Positions 46,906 through 59,330 of a stretch of DNA of 64,000 nt are shown piece by piece. This DNA is from Chrysomallon squamiferum (taxonomy: Eukaryota > Mollusca > Gastropoda > Neomphalida > Peltospiridae): assembly GCA_012295275.1 (NCBI GenBank), contig CM022677.1:2297698-2361697 (forward strand), written 5' to 3'. The notes beneath the pieces are model-generated. The model had not been told where the DNA came from. It did no database searches and was given only the letters and a program-made list of their open reading frames with translations. The position numbers were made by a program, and so were the translations under genes. Positions within the stretch are counted from its first letter, which is position 1. Every line of letters starts with the position of its first letter.

Positions 46906-48939
46906 TTGTTTTGTTTGCACTGCAGCACAGATCAGTCTAGGGTGTCCAACAACTGTGAACATGCAGCTTCCACAGATTAATAAAGGAGGATTTCCCTATG
47001 GTACGATAACCTAAAAAAGAAAAAAGAAACATAAAAATAAATAAGAATTAAAACAATCACTGCAAATTGTTATAATATTTTTCAAGTAACAATTTCTAAA
47101 TAATTTAATTACTAATTTTCCATATCAAGAGTAACAATATCAATAACTTTAAAACTTAAAAACTAAGTAAGAATATAAATGTATGCATGGTTATTTGAAT
47201 TAGTGTACTGTTTTAAGCTCCTTTCCTATAAAGTATAATTTAATGTTTGTTTTAATTTATCTCCAGATACAGAAGTGAAGTAAAGGTAGGGGGTGTTTAA
47301 TCTTTGCTTTACAACAAACGTATACATATTAAATTATGTACTACATCAACATGTATATTCATCTACATATAAATCAAAATATCTATACATCGTTATACAG
47401 GTATATATAAAACCCACAAATATACCAATCTATTCATTCAAATAACTATGTAGTATTAAGAATAAAACAAATTCATTAAAACATGACACAGTGATCAAAT
47501 TTTGCATAATAAAAAGAATGTTCTCAGTACCAAGGAGGGAACAAATATTAATGAGCAGTTAGAAAGAAAAAAGTAGATTTATCAATAGTTATAATTTGAA
47601 GAATCTTTTGTGTGAAGTCACAATCAACTTACCTCGTGCAATAGCAAGTTGTCTGTAATGACTCATAGTGAAGCCTTTGTCTGTGTGGAGTATGTTGACA
47701 TCACTTCTCTTGAATCCTGTACTCGGCCAGGTAAGCTGAGTGCATGGTCCTCCACAAAATGCTGCAGAAACTGGACAACCTCTCTGTATCATCAAAACTA
47801 AGTACACTGGATTCAATTTTCTCCCATCGCATGTTTTCTGTCTTGGAGTTACTCCATGCTGTCGTAGAGCTTCAGCAATGCTGTTAGTTTATCCTGACTA
47901 ACGCCGTAATAAAGAGATTAAAAAATAATTTTTGTGATTGTTCTTTGTAGCAACACTTGTATATAATCATTGGTATACTAATCAAATATCTTTAGTATAT
48001 TTAGTCTAAAAATACAATGTGGGAAAATAATTTTAGAACCTTTCTCCTCAATAAAAAAAATTACAATATTATATACTGAACTGGATGACTGAAAAAAAGA
48101 GTAAAATAACAACTTAAAAGAATACTTCCATTTTACCATTCAGTTCTTAATTAATCATGTATTCTAAACAGTAATATTTAGCAGTTTAGTATCAACTCCA
48201 GCAGAACACAATTACTCATGATCAATGGACTAGAACACACACTTACCCATCAATGAATTGGAAGGTTTCTCTACAGTTTTAGAATCTATGATGTAGCAAC
48301 ATCTCTGGAGTTTACGTTCGGTTTGTTGCCAGGGTTTTAAACTTGTCATCTCTCCATTATTCATAGTACTTGACAGTACTCCAAGTGGAATTATGTCTTT
48401 GTCAGCTGCAAAAAACAAAATATTTATTTTTAAAATTATATTAGAATTTAGTCAGTTACCTGTTGTTTAAAAAACATTTTTATATTATTCAATAATAACT
48501 TTATATATTATATGTTTACAGAATTACAGAATTATACAAGCAAAGTATTGTGATATAATCTAATGGTTAAGTTGCATCCATCCAATGAACATCCTCTTCT
48601 TTTTAAAGAATATCTTACTTTAGTATGTAAACATTATAATTTATATTGCTAAATTCTTTCAAAGTTCATACATTTTGGAGGTTTAAGAAGAGGTGGATAT
48701 TATATACAAAATGTTTTAAGTCTAAAATTAATACAAAACATTAGGCTAACCAAAAATGTATTCAATGTTAATTGGCTACTATTGATATTAATATTATTAT
48801 ATAACTTGTAAGTTAAAAAAAACACCAAATGAACTGTTATTTTAATAATTTTTGAAAACATTAAAATGACTACAAACTGAGGATAGACCCTTTATCTATA
48901 AATATTACAAACTATGCATTCAATGGATTCTGCCATATT

Positions 48940-49320
48940 CAATCTCCATTCCAGCACTTCATCTCATGAAAACAGAAATGCATCTTCGTTTTACACTTTG
49001 TCCTTCTCCGGCAGTTTTAATTTTACAATTACAGTCAAACTTTTACATTGTCCTTATGAGCAATCACATCAGATGACTGATTAATGTCACTTTAAAGTGT
49101 TGAAATGAATTCTGTTTCAATCAGAGGTCTGTCGCTACTTTCATCATCAGAAGATTCCATCCATACCAAGCAAAATTTAATTCAGAATCACTGTCATTGG
49201 CTGAATCTTCGCTGTTTTCTGTAAAGTCACCAGTGTCATTTATCACTTCAATAACAGAAGAATCAGTCAAATAATCCTGGATCAAAGATTGTACATTTTC
49301 TGAATCAGTTTGTCAAAAAT
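48940..49320 (-). other. Acidic and Cys-rich coding-like remnants within the pseudogene interval
   Basis: On the minus strand, 49320-49170 reads an acidic stretch (DSSVIEVINDTGDFTENSED, then SANDSDSEL) and 49045-48950 reads CRRRTKCKTKMHFCFHEMKC. Acidic segments and Cys-rich tails of this kind occur in transposase and integrase genes such as the KRBA2-like one at 38.8 kb. This may be a separate element inserted in an intron of the 45.9-50.8 kb gene. Confidence 0.35.
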
Positions 49321-51039
49321 GTTTGCTCCACATACAGAATTTAAAGCCTTAGTTAAAATTACAGCAAGCATACAGTTAAATGTCATCTTGGAAATTACCT
49401 CACTTGCCAGAAGTATTACATCACATGATATTCTTGACAAGTGAGTGAAGGGGATTTCCATCCTAGTAATCCTTTGTTTACTGTTCGATTCTTATTTTGT
49501 TCTTATTCATTGATCTCCTATTTTAAATTCAGCCAGTCAAACTCTGCACATTTAGAAAGCCGTGAAAACAAGCTTTCCACTGATACCATGGTGAAAACAT
49601 TGGCTGAATATTGAATTTTTCACGCAGTTTTAATTAACAAAAAACAAAGAATTATCTCATTTAAGTGCATTTTTGAAGCATATAGACCAATACATGTTTT
49701 AGTAATAACACAAAATGTACATAAATGGATAAACTATCAGTTTAAATTAAAATCTCAACCTACTCCCCCTTGAGCTTATTTTGGTTGTTACACACAATTA
49801 GGCAAGGTGACAAGGAGACATCCAACTTATTTCATGGTGGCAGGTCACAATTATGGAACAAAAACCAACAGTGGTAAAAGAAACAAACAATAACAAGAAT
49901 GAAAAAATAATTATAATTCTAATATGTATACTTTTCCTGGAAACTTGACATCTTAGTTTTCTGTGATTCCCTGTTACTTAGTGGAGTAAAATAAAAAAAT
50001 CAATAAATAAAATACATATGTCATTAGATATATGTATCATTTAAAGTTTTAAATACCCCAAAAAATCATTATTACAAAAAAGTGATATTTTAATTTTTTT
50101 TATTATTATTATTTTTGTATGAAGATAAAACTTTAGAAATGACTCACCAATATCAGTGTCCTGTAAACACTCAAAGTGGTCTTCTGAAACTAACTGAATA
50201 TCATGATCCACATTCTCCAATGGAACTGGGCATCATAACTGTGATTTCCACTGAAAATTAATAACAAGAATCAGAAATTAACATAATTTTTGTTTTAACA
50301 TAAACAATGATAAATGATAGATAAACACATTATTCAAATAATAGTAAAAGGTAATAATTCAAAATATCTGAGATACATTATTCTATAATATAACAATAAA
50401 TGTGCATATGTGTATGTTTTGGTGTGTTTTTTATTCATTAAGTTATTACCCTTTAGCACTGCTATGATCCAGAATCCATGTTTTGATGATCTTCTTGTAA
50501 AAGTTCTTTTCAACAAAAGGATCAACACCTTTTGGATCCACATGTTCATCAGTCAGATGAGATGTTCTTCAGGCTGAAAGTTAAGTAGCAACAAAACAAT
50601 GTATTAGGAAAGGAAAGATGCGTTTCAAGAATTAAATAAAAATATAGATAACTAGGACAGTATATTTACACTGTAAACAGATACTTTACAGCATCTTAAC
50701 TAAATATTAACTCAACTGGTCTGTGTTGATTTAATAAACACTTACCTCAAGCTGATCACTAATTGCACTGTTAAAATACACCAAATCTAAAATAAAGTGG
50801 AAATATTTTATTTAAGAACATACACAGCATGTTTTTTTACTAGTTTTTACTAGTATTTTAAAAGCTAACTAACTATACAGATAATGAAAAAGAAACACTG
50901 TTTCTGCAATATAAAGTGACACCCTTTTAAACAAGCAACTAAAAATATTTTTCTAATGTACATCTTTGCACATAAAAAAACAAACACATATAATTTTAGA
51001 TTATATCAGGCATGGATCATCAGCTAGATTGTTAAAAAA

Positions 51040-51125
51040 CCTTGTTAGTCTTCCATGCAGGACTAATTCTTGAACCCAAAAGACAATGACCATGCACTCT
51101 AACCACTGAGCCAGTCTATCCATCA
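51040..51125 (-). mobile_element. tRNA-derived SINE head
   Basis: The minus strand reads agactggctcagtggttaga (A-box) and, about 33 nt further, tttgggttcaagaattagtc (B-box). The spacing and boxes match a tRNA-derived promoter. The sequence does not fold as a complete tRNA (no matching acceptor stem), so a SINE is preferred. Confidence 0.62.
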
Positions 51126-51599
51126 CTATAAATTTAACAAAATGAATTAAGTGAATACTTACTGAGTACAGTTTCATTTATTTAGTTCTGGAGTACTTGT
51201 GAATCGCTACTCTGTTTTGTGAAATCTTATGTTTTGTTGTGTTGCTAATGGGTATTTTGTATTTTGTGACACTTACCTCCCATTACCATAGTGAGATGCT
51301 GAATTAACATTAATAAAAATAATAACCGTGCAATGTAAACTGTCTGATGAAATTTAACTCAGATGCATTCATTTAAAGATCCTTTATTGGTATATAAAAT
51401 ACTGACCAGTATATAAGAATCTATTAAAGCCTGAAATCCTCCATTTAAGTAATACAAATACATGTACAAAGGTCTGTACACTAAAACTGAATTTTACAAA
51501 TCCCAATTCTTTGAGTAAAATACATTTCATAAATTTGTATAATAAAAGATTTAATACAATTTTGGCCATGCAACGTAAATTAAATTCTCTCACAAAACA

Positions 51600-51790
51600 T
51601 AATTTCTGCTTCCTAACTGTTCAGCAGCTGTCCTGTCTCTGTCAGTTTTATCATTTCAAACCAGATGAACAGCTCTGTGAGAAAGTCTACAAGGTTTTAT
51701 TGTCTACCATCTCGCTTGTACAGGATATCCTCCTGGCTGCTGGCAGTTCCAGACTAGTAAAAATAATGTTAAACATTTTAAAGTACTCAT
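51600..51790 (+). other. Exon-like segment, family uncertain
   Basis: The frame reads QQLSCLCQFYHFKPDEQLCE, then KVYKVLLSTISLVQDILLAA, with balanced composition and regular helical spacing, preceded by an acceptor-like ctaactgttcag. It has a slight resemblance to helical repeats of FAST-kinase-domain mitochondrial proteins. No partner exon is visible nearby, so it may be a lone exon of a larger gene or a pseudogene fragment. Confidence 0.3.
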
Positions 51791-51862
51791 AAAATATAAT
51801 GCTTCTTCTTTTAATTTAAAATACAGAAATTTACACCAAAATAATCACATCTATATGAATGG

Positions 51863-51865
<3 letters not shown>

Positions 51866-51913
<48 letters not shown>
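51866..51913. repeat. (GT)n microsatellite
   Basis: About 23 GT dinucleotides; a second, shorter GT tract lies at 52301-52347. Confidence 0.93.
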
Positions 51914-51915
<2 letters not shown>

Positions 51916-52379
51916 AGAAAGAGTCAGAGAGAGAAATGTACATGATATAAAATGTAATGTGTGTCATAAAATATTAATGTATTACAAAATGCAATTTCCT
52001 ACATTAAATTAAATCAAACTTCATTAGGTTTAGGATAATAAGAAATGCATAAGAAATACACAGAACTGACGTAATTCAGACCTTGTACATTCATAGGTTT
52101 ATAATGTTTATAATACATATGATGAAGCAAATAATGTCAACCATTAGCTGTAGATACAGAGGTAAATAGTTTTGGATGTCATATTATCTGCATTTAAGAC
52201 TCCTATGGCATATATACACAAACTTAAAAAAATATCATTTCAGTAGTGTTTTGTACAATAGTGTATTAATATCTCTTGTGATTATGATTACATATTATTT
52301 ATGTGTGTGTGTATGTGTGTGTGTGTGTGTGTGTGTGAATGTGTGTGTTAAATATTATTATAACAAATAATTTTATTAA

Positions 52380-53530
52380 TATTTTACAGTGTCTACATAC
52401 GAAAAAACCTGATCATATTTTTCTTAATGTTTTATTTATCATTACTTGTTTTAGATGTTAAAATACAGCTATATAGATATTTAGGTTAAATAATATGAAA
52501 GCAGTCAATGCTCCACCCATTACAACCTTTAATATGGTTAAAAAATAATTTAAATATGTTTAATAATGTATAGAGCAAGTCAGCAATTTACAAAACTGAC
52601 AGAAAACAACCTGTCAAACAAAATTAGCGTATTTTCTTTTAACACTTTTATTAGTTTATTTAAAAAAAAATAATTAGTTGAGTGTCTTTTGAAAAAAATA
52701 TAAATAAAAAAATAAAAAAATAAATAAACCAATAAATTCACAAATAATTATTGTTCCGAAATAAGATGGCTGCCATCACTTGGCTTTGACATGTAAATTA
52801 TAATTAAATAAAACAAAAAAATCTAAGTAATAATAAATAATAATACCTGTCTCCTGCACAAAATGAAATGCTTTAAGCAACTTTTTGTTGGATCATTATG
52901 CGATTACACCAATTCTGTGTAAAGATTCATCGAACATCAAATAAAACAGTAAGTCCGTACAGACCGACAATCATCCCGCATTTATCCCCAAATACAACAC
53001 TAAAAAAAAAGAAGAATAAGAAATAAAAAATAAAAATAAAAATAAAAATTCAAAACAAATAAAATAAATAAAGGAAACAACCTTATTAAAATATAATTAT
53101 AAATCGATGAATTTTTTTTTTTTTTTTTTTTTTTTTTGTGTTTTGTTTTGTTTTTAATCTTATTATTAGCCAATCACAAAGCTTAGAACTCACTCTACAT
53201 TAAGTTGCTTAGTATTGTCCAGGAATTTACCAATGTTTGTTACAGGTCTGATAAAAAAAATAATAATAATAATAATAATAAAAATAAAACATTTACAACT
53301 ATAACAAATATGGAAATCAATACTCTACTTTTTTTTGTTGTTGTTGTCTATCTGCATTGTGTGTGTGTGTGTGTGTGTTAATTTTCAAAAGTACCAACTT
53401 TATATATATTTTTAAATTCCACAGTGAATTTTCTTCACGTATAGAATCACAATACTATATAATCTTGGAAAAGAAAATTTCTGAAAGTGAGTTGATATGT
53501 TTACATGTAAGAAATAATGTTTGTTTCTGA
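52380..53530. other. AT-rich non-coding stretch
   Basis: Includes a poly-T tract (53112-53137), an AAT run (53262-53281) and a short GT run (53359-53378). No gene seen. Confidence 0.5.
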
Positions 53531-53544
53531 TGTATATTTCTGAA

Positions 53545-54786
53545 GTTATTGTTATTATTATTATCATTATTGTTGTTATTATTATTACTACTGTTATTTT
53601 TATTATTACTGTTGTAATTATTGTTATTGTTATTATTATTATAATATTATTTCTATATTTATTATTATTATAGTTATTATTTATTATTATTATTATTTTA
53701 TTACTATAGATGTTATTATTGTTATTATCATTATTATTATTATTACTGTTGATATTGGTAATTTTTAAACTCTTTCTTTATTCTTGACTAATTTGTAATT
53801 ATTATTATTGTTCCTACAGTTGTAGCAGTAGTAGTGCTAGTAGTAGTATTAGTATGGTTGCTATTACCCATAATAGTTGTCTTAGTAGTAAATAAATAAT
53901 AATTTAGTAACAGTTTATACAATAACATTTATGGTTACATGTAATTATTACAATAGCAGCTGTTATTATTTTTATTTTTGTTATAGATGTTGTACTATGT
54001 TGTTGTTATAATTTCAGAACTGTGAAACTCCAGCACGAAAACTACAGATAAGATGAGACAAGTTGAGACAAACTGTGATTATTACATTTCTCATCTTATT
54101 AAACATTATAATAAATATTTTTTTGTTGTGTTCAGAGTTGTGACAGTAAATTTCTAATTTTGTTTTTAGATTTTTCTTGGAATATAAATTTGGCAGACTA
54201 AAAGTATATAAAACTGACAGAAGGAACATCACCAGTTCAAAACAAAACTCAACATTTCAGATGTTACAACAGTTCTACATCATGAGTTTGTTACTGATTC
54301 TGTTATTATTATTATTATTATTATTATTTATCATTATTGTTATTATCATATTATTATTATTTATTATTGTTATTATTATTAATATTACTATTATTAGTAG
54401 TAGTAGTAGTATCATTAATGCTTTTCTCATTATTCTTTATTTCCTTTTTTCTTTAATTCTTTTTCTCATTATTATTATTGTTGCAGTATCTGTAAAATTA
54501 ATACATTTAGTACTAGCATAATGATAGTTAATAGTTATAATATTATTAACACTTTTCTCGTTATTGCTTTTCATTTTGGGTAAATTGTTATTATTAGTGT
54601 TATAGTAATAGTTGCATTAATCATTAAATGATTACTGATGTAGTAATAGACTTATACAAGAATCAGCAAACATTTCACATAGTTATTATTATTTATATTG
54701 TTATTCTTATAGTTCTTGTTGCTGTTGTAATTATAATTATTTTGTTGATTATGCTATTATTGTTTTGTGTTATTACTTTATATTTA

Positions 54787-54872
<86 letters not shown>

Positions 54873-54875
54873 CTC
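53545..54875. repeat. Cluster of ATT/GTT/AGT trinucleotide tracts
   Basis: Imperfect ATT with GTT and TAG interruptions at 53545-53760, 54300-54412 and 54787-54872; the last ends in a clean GTT run directly upstream of an exon-like segment. Frames such as poly-Leu, poly-Ile or poly-Asn are repeat translations. Confidence 0.88.
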
Positions 54876-54877
54876 AG

Positions 54878-56014
54878 GACTGTGGAGGTACATCAAAGTA
54901 CAGAAGACTTGTGATGAGAAGAGAACTCCGGTGAAAGTTTGTGAAGTAAACTGATAATCTAAGACAAAGGTTGAAAGCTCTGATGAGGAAAACAGTCTGA
55001 CAAAGGTAATAGTATTTTGTTTTATATAATATACCTGGTTTCTTTACTTATTAATTAAATGTTATTTGTTTTATTTACTTATTTTTTTATGATTAACAAG
55101 ATTTGTATGCATGTGATTTAAACAGGAATAACAATTTTTTTTAATGTTTTTACTAAATACGGTTTTACAAAACATAATTTGTGATATATATTTGTTGCAG
55201 ATTGTGGAAAAACATAATTTCAACATTCTTAATCACCTTCTATTTTTATTTTGAAGTATCTGAATAAAAATAAATAAAAATACAAACATACAAAGATTAC
55301 AAGTAAATTTATTGTTTTAGGTTGTTAAGGATTTAATTCCTATACCAAACATTGCACCATTGATTGAAAATCTGGTTTTCTTTCACAAAAACATCTGCAA
55401 AGCCAAGCCTAAAAGCTCCAACTTTACTGTTTCCAATGACAGACTAAAATGGCAGACTCACATTAACAGTTTTAGAGCAGATTTTCTCATCCGAAACAAA
55501 CTAGTAATCTGTTACCCATAACACTTACTTTTTTTTGTTTTTCCTGAAAAAAAATATGAATGAAATCCATAAAAGATATTTAAGAATTTGTTTTACCCAT
55601 TACTTGTGAAATATTTCAGTTAAGGCATAAACAATTATTTAAATTATTTTAAAACTTTTATCATTAACTTTTTGTTTTCAATGTTTCAAATTTGATTTAT
55701 TTATTTACATCATTATCTGTATAAAAATAATGTAAAAAGTTATAAGTCTTTTGAATACATTATTATTTTTTATATACATATATTATAATTTATTAGCTGT
55801 GTGTTTCTTTGAATTGCAGCTGTTTTGTCTTAGACTGGCCCAGTGGTTGTTGTGAGGAGGATTACAGGAAGCCATTCACAGTTATGTAGAGTCAGCATTA
55901 CAGGAAGCAGATCATCTTCCAGACTGGGTCAGAGAAAACCAGTCAGCTGTCAAACAGGCTTGTTACACTTCACTGTCAAATCTGAGCAAAGTTTACCAGT
56001 CATTATCAAATTAA
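54878..56014 (+). other. Three exon-like segments of an unidentified gene, possibly a pseudogene
   Basis: Segment 1 (54878-55005, acceptor ttctcag, donor aag|gtaata) reads LWRYIKVQKTCDEKRTPVKV and then two stops. Segment 2 (55321-55521, acceptor tttag) reads VVKDLIPIPNIAPLIENLVF and, later, WQTHINSFRADFLIRNKLVI before its stop. Segment 3 (55820-56014, acceptor ttgcag) reads LFCLRLAQWLL, a TGA, then LQEAIHSYVESALQEADHLP and AVKQACYTSLSNLSKVYQSL to TAA. All three have non-repeat composition and splice-like starts, and segment 3 looks helical. I cannot name the family, and phases do not join cleanly. It could be one decaying gene or unrelated fragments. Confidence 0.4.
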
Positions 56015-56029
56015 CTATGTTAATCTGTG

Positions 56030-56360
56030 CATGTGAATGTTCCAGCTGTTTATGTGTATTTTTGTATGTATATATATATGTCTGTGAGTATCTATGTGTA
56101 TGTTTATGTCTCTGTGTGTATGTGTATATATATGTCTGTATGTTTGAATGTGTATGTATATATATGTGTGTTTTAGTTTGTATATGTCTGTGTGTCTGTA
56201 TATGTAAGAATATGTGTGTGTATATGTGTGTTAGTATATGTCAGTGTATGTGTGTGTGTATTTGTGTATGTGTATGCCAGTGTGAGTATGTGTGTGTGTC
56301 TGTGTGTGTATGTGTGTATCTGTGTGTGTGTGTGTCTCTATGTATGTCTGTGTGTAGATA
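56030..56360. repeat. Imperfect GT/TATG-rich repeat
   Basis: Long run of tgtgtgta, tgtatgtg and tatatatg. It yields Cys/Val-rich frames that are not genes. Confidence 0.9.
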
Positions 56361-56554
56361 GATATGCATCACAGTATGAAATCAGGGATAGTTGTGCTGA
56401 AATAGGGAAACAGAGAAAGATTCAAAGATGGATTGATCAACAGATGGTGAAAAAGAGGTTGACTGATGGAGATATAGGGAGATAACAGACAGATTACTAG
56501 ATAGATAATTAGAAAAAAAGAAAGGTAGATAGACAGGTGGGTAGGTAGGTGGAT

Positions 56555-56760
56555 AGGTCAAGTACTTATTTACTTAATATTGCTAATATCATGTGATCGA
56601 ACAGTATTTATTTAATTAATGTGAGCTAATATCAAACACATAGAGTATTTATTTACTTATTGCTTCTAATATAACATTACTGTACTGTATTTATTTAATT
56701 AATGTGAGCTAACATCACGTTATTGAACAGTATTTATTTACTTAATACTAGAACAGATTC
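56555..56760 (+). repeat. Degenerate tandem repeat of ~87 bp
   Basis: The segment agtatttatttaattaatgt followed by gagctaa recurs near 56603 and 56688, with related agtatttatttactta copies between. Confidence 0.75.
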
Positions 56761-57286
56761 ATCACATTTCACAGAATATAGTCATCTATAGAGAGAAAGA
56801 ATGAAAAATAAAAATAAAAATGAAATAAAGTATAATGATTTTGTATAAAAACATTTTGTATCTATTAAAACTGACATTTATTCAAACATATTCATAAAAT
56901 AAAATTAAAAAAATATAAATATTGTAATATCATAATAAAAAATAGAAATGACATAAAATGTTTTAACATGGCCAGTTTGGATACACGATTGATAAGTAGT
57001 GACATCTAACTTGTATGTATTTTGAAGAGAAACAGAACTGCAGACAATCCTTCACAATTTCTTCATAAATTGAGAGGTGCGCCACTTCTAAATGACAGCT
57101 GTAATGCACATTTTAAACTTCTTTTTTTTTCCTGTTTTCTTGAGGAGTGTTTTTTATTTTATTTTTTGTCTGTAATGTTACTTTAATCAATAATTTCCAT
57201 AATACAGGTAGACACACAGACAGACAAATAGAAAAATAGGTAGTTACATATAATCAAAGGATAACAGAAACTTAACAAAAGTGCTT

Positions 57287-57336
<50 letters not shown>

Positions 57337-57557
57337 AAACTCGGAGACAAAAACAAATGTACAATAAATAAGAAAAAGTAAAAATAATAAAATAAACGAA
57401 TAAAATGAAATAGAAATGAAAGATAAAATAATGAAACGTGTTGTTTTATCCCTCCCTCCACCAATTTAATCTGACATATGTTTAGAATTAAATCATCATA
57501 AGTCTATTTTTAATCGAGATATTAAGTATTTATATCAGTAGTAGGATACCTTCAAAT
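56760..57557. other. Non-coding 5' flank of the prolyl hydroxylase copy
   Basis: AT-rich with a (CA)n tract at 57291-57332. No promoter element can be named. Confidence 0.5.
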
Positions 57558-59330
57558 ATGTATCAGCAGTACATTATTTTAGTTTTGCTTTTATCAGCTG
57601 TGAATTCAGAACTGTTTACGTCTGTATCACATCTCTACAGGTCTGTACTAGCAGGAAGAGACTTGGCAACAGCATTAAGAAATTTCAGTCATGTTTATGA
57701 AGATGGAACTAAATTGGAAATGTTGAAAACAATTTCAGATCAAATGGAACAGTACTGTTCGATAGCACTAAAAGACCCAAATCGTTACATAGCCAACCCA
57801 ATTGGTACATTTTTATATATTAAACGTTTCACTTTGGACTGGGATCGAGATGTACAGCCTATTCTTCACGAAAGTATTACGTCCCAGACAGAGCTAACCG
57901 AACTACAAGAAACTCGTGAACATCTTCCAAGTTACGAAGATTTAGAAGGGGTCGCTGTAGTTCTGTTTCGACTCCAAGACACGTACAAATTAAATGCGAC
58001 AAGATTAACAGAAGGTTTTATATATGAACGATATATACAGAGATTATCAGCAGAAGAGTGTTATCAATTAGGTCGCCTTGCATACAAAATGAAAAAATAC
58101 AAATATGTGCATATCTTGATGGAGACAAGTCTTGAGAAAGTAAGAACAGAAAAAATTCATGGCTATGAAATACACTGTAGAGAATTAGCGGGACAGATAG
58201 AGCAAGTTTTAAATTTGACAAATGAACAGTTAATGTTAGCTTGTGGACAATAACGTGCTCCGAACAGGAGGAAAAAGTATTCAAGTATATCAAAACTTAG
58301 GAAAGAAAAGAGAAAAAATGCCAGAGTTAAAGAAAAACAACTTTCGATGCTCTCTGTCGTGGTGAAGACGTTATTAAAGTACGACAGCGACATCGTCTGA
58401 AATGTCGCTACCATTGCAATATCAAAAACCTGCTTCTAATTCTTAAGCCTGCTAAAGAAGAGATTATGCATTTCAGACAATGTTTACTTATCCAAGCTGT
58501 TTTTATTTTTATTTGTATTTTTTGTTGTTGTTGTTGTTTCATAGTTTTATGAGTATTTTATTATGTTTATTCTTTATACCAATTGTTTAAGCTTTAACAA
58601 CAACAACAACAACAACAACAATAATAATAATAATAATGCTCTCTGTCGTGGTGAAGACGTTATTAAAATACGACAGACACATCGTCTGAAATGTCGCTAG
58701 CATTACAACAACAAAAATCCACTTTTAATTCTTAAGCCTGCTAAAGAAGAGATTATGCATTTCTCACCAACAATTGTTCTCTATCATGATTTTATCAGTT
58801 GAAGACATTAAAACAGTTTCTTTGCCACTTTTACAACCATCTGAAATTAATCACTGTGGAAAAAATATCAAATCTGAGAAAAGAATGAACAAACATACAT
58901 GTCTAGGAAGAGGTTTCATAGAAGCAGACGCGAGAAGTCAGAAAAGAATTGAAGCAATCACAGGTCTTCAATGAAAGCTTCAGAACCACTTCAGGTGGCA
59001 AACTATGGAATAGGCGGACAGTTCACGGCTCACACTGACTATTTCAACATAGCATATTCTTCCGGTGAAAACAGAATTGCTACGTGGTTAAACTATTTGA
59101 GTGATGTAGAAGGAGGTGCCACAGTGTTTCCTTATCTTGGTGTAAGAATACAACCTAAAGCAGGGTCAGCTATATTTTGGTATAATTTATATCGGAATGG
59201 TTCACCTAACAAAATTACAATTCACGGAACTTGTCCCGTTCTTATTGGCTCTAAATGGGTATCAACTTACAGGATTATTGAAAAAGGGCAAGTATTCAAG
59301 CGACCATGTTCCACAAATCCAGAAGAATAA
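57558..59330 (+). pseudogene. Intronless, broken prolyl 4-hydroxylase alpha-subunit copy
   Basis: The family makes 4-hydroxyproline in procollagen in the ER lumen using Fe(II), 2-oxoglutarate and ascorbate. The frame at 57558-58253 starts MYQQYIILVLLLSAVNSELF (signal peptide) and encodes the P4HA_N dimerisation and TPR-like substrate-binding part (DWDRDVQPI, LPSYEDLEGVAVVLFRLQDT), ending at a TAA. In another frame from about 58254 come RKTTFDALCRGEDVIKVRQR and LILKPAKEEIMHF. After an AAC/AAT microsatellite the same ALCRGED...MHF part is repeated (58638-58760, with a TAG inside) and continues as SPTIVLYHDFIS. Frame changes follow near 58798 and 58972. The last part (58971-59330) is the 2-oxoglutarate oxygenase core with HxD (FTAHTDYF), the distal His (TIHGTCPV) and the 2-oxoglutarate-binding Lys (GSKWV) all kept. 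There are no introns, unlike typical animal P4HA genes, so a retrocopy is likely. At least four lesions. Confidence 0.88.
58601..58636. repeat. AAC/AAT microsatellite between duplicated P4HA segments
   Basis: aac triplets pass into aat triplets immediately before the second copy of the gctctctgtcgtggtgaaga segment. Confidence 0.9.

Larger units (their letters stand above)
45900..50785 (-). pseudogene. Multi-exon member of an unnamed multi-copy invertebrate (transposon-like) family, degenerate
   Basis: Reading from high to low coordinates on the minus strand, the exon-like segments are: LVYFNSAISDQLE (about 50785-50747); DPKGVDPFVEKNFYKKIIKT (within 50575-50455); VDHDIQLVSEDHFECLQDTD (about 50250-50150); DKDIIPLGVLSSTMNNGEMT, with TERKLQRCCYIIDSKTVEKP later in the same exon (48408-48247, clean acceptor and GTAAGT donor); SQDKLTALLKLYDSM, VQFLQHFVEDHALSLPGRV and QTKASL across frames (about 47900-47630); GKSSFINLWKLHVHSCWTP, stop, TDLCCSAN (47010-46910); EVTLSFMPLPG and GLLKFRSSDVQKW (46405-46199); and PEHIPCPGIPA, stop, QEYLHCSIQPFVRQDM (about 46020-45920). 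The order LSS / GxSQDKL / LPGRV / TKxS / SFxxLW...DLC / GLLK / PG.P..RQEYLY is one I recall from a large invertebrate family often annotated only as uncharacterized. Stops and frame changes suggest it is inactive. Confidence 0.6.

Noticed and set aside
51040-51125. Functional tRNA gene
   Set aside because: A- and B-box are present but the acceptor stem and other arms do not pair, so a SINE head is the better call.
58018-58414. Minus-strand frames over the P4HA copy
   Set aside because: Antisense shadows of the prolyl hydroxylase coding sequence.
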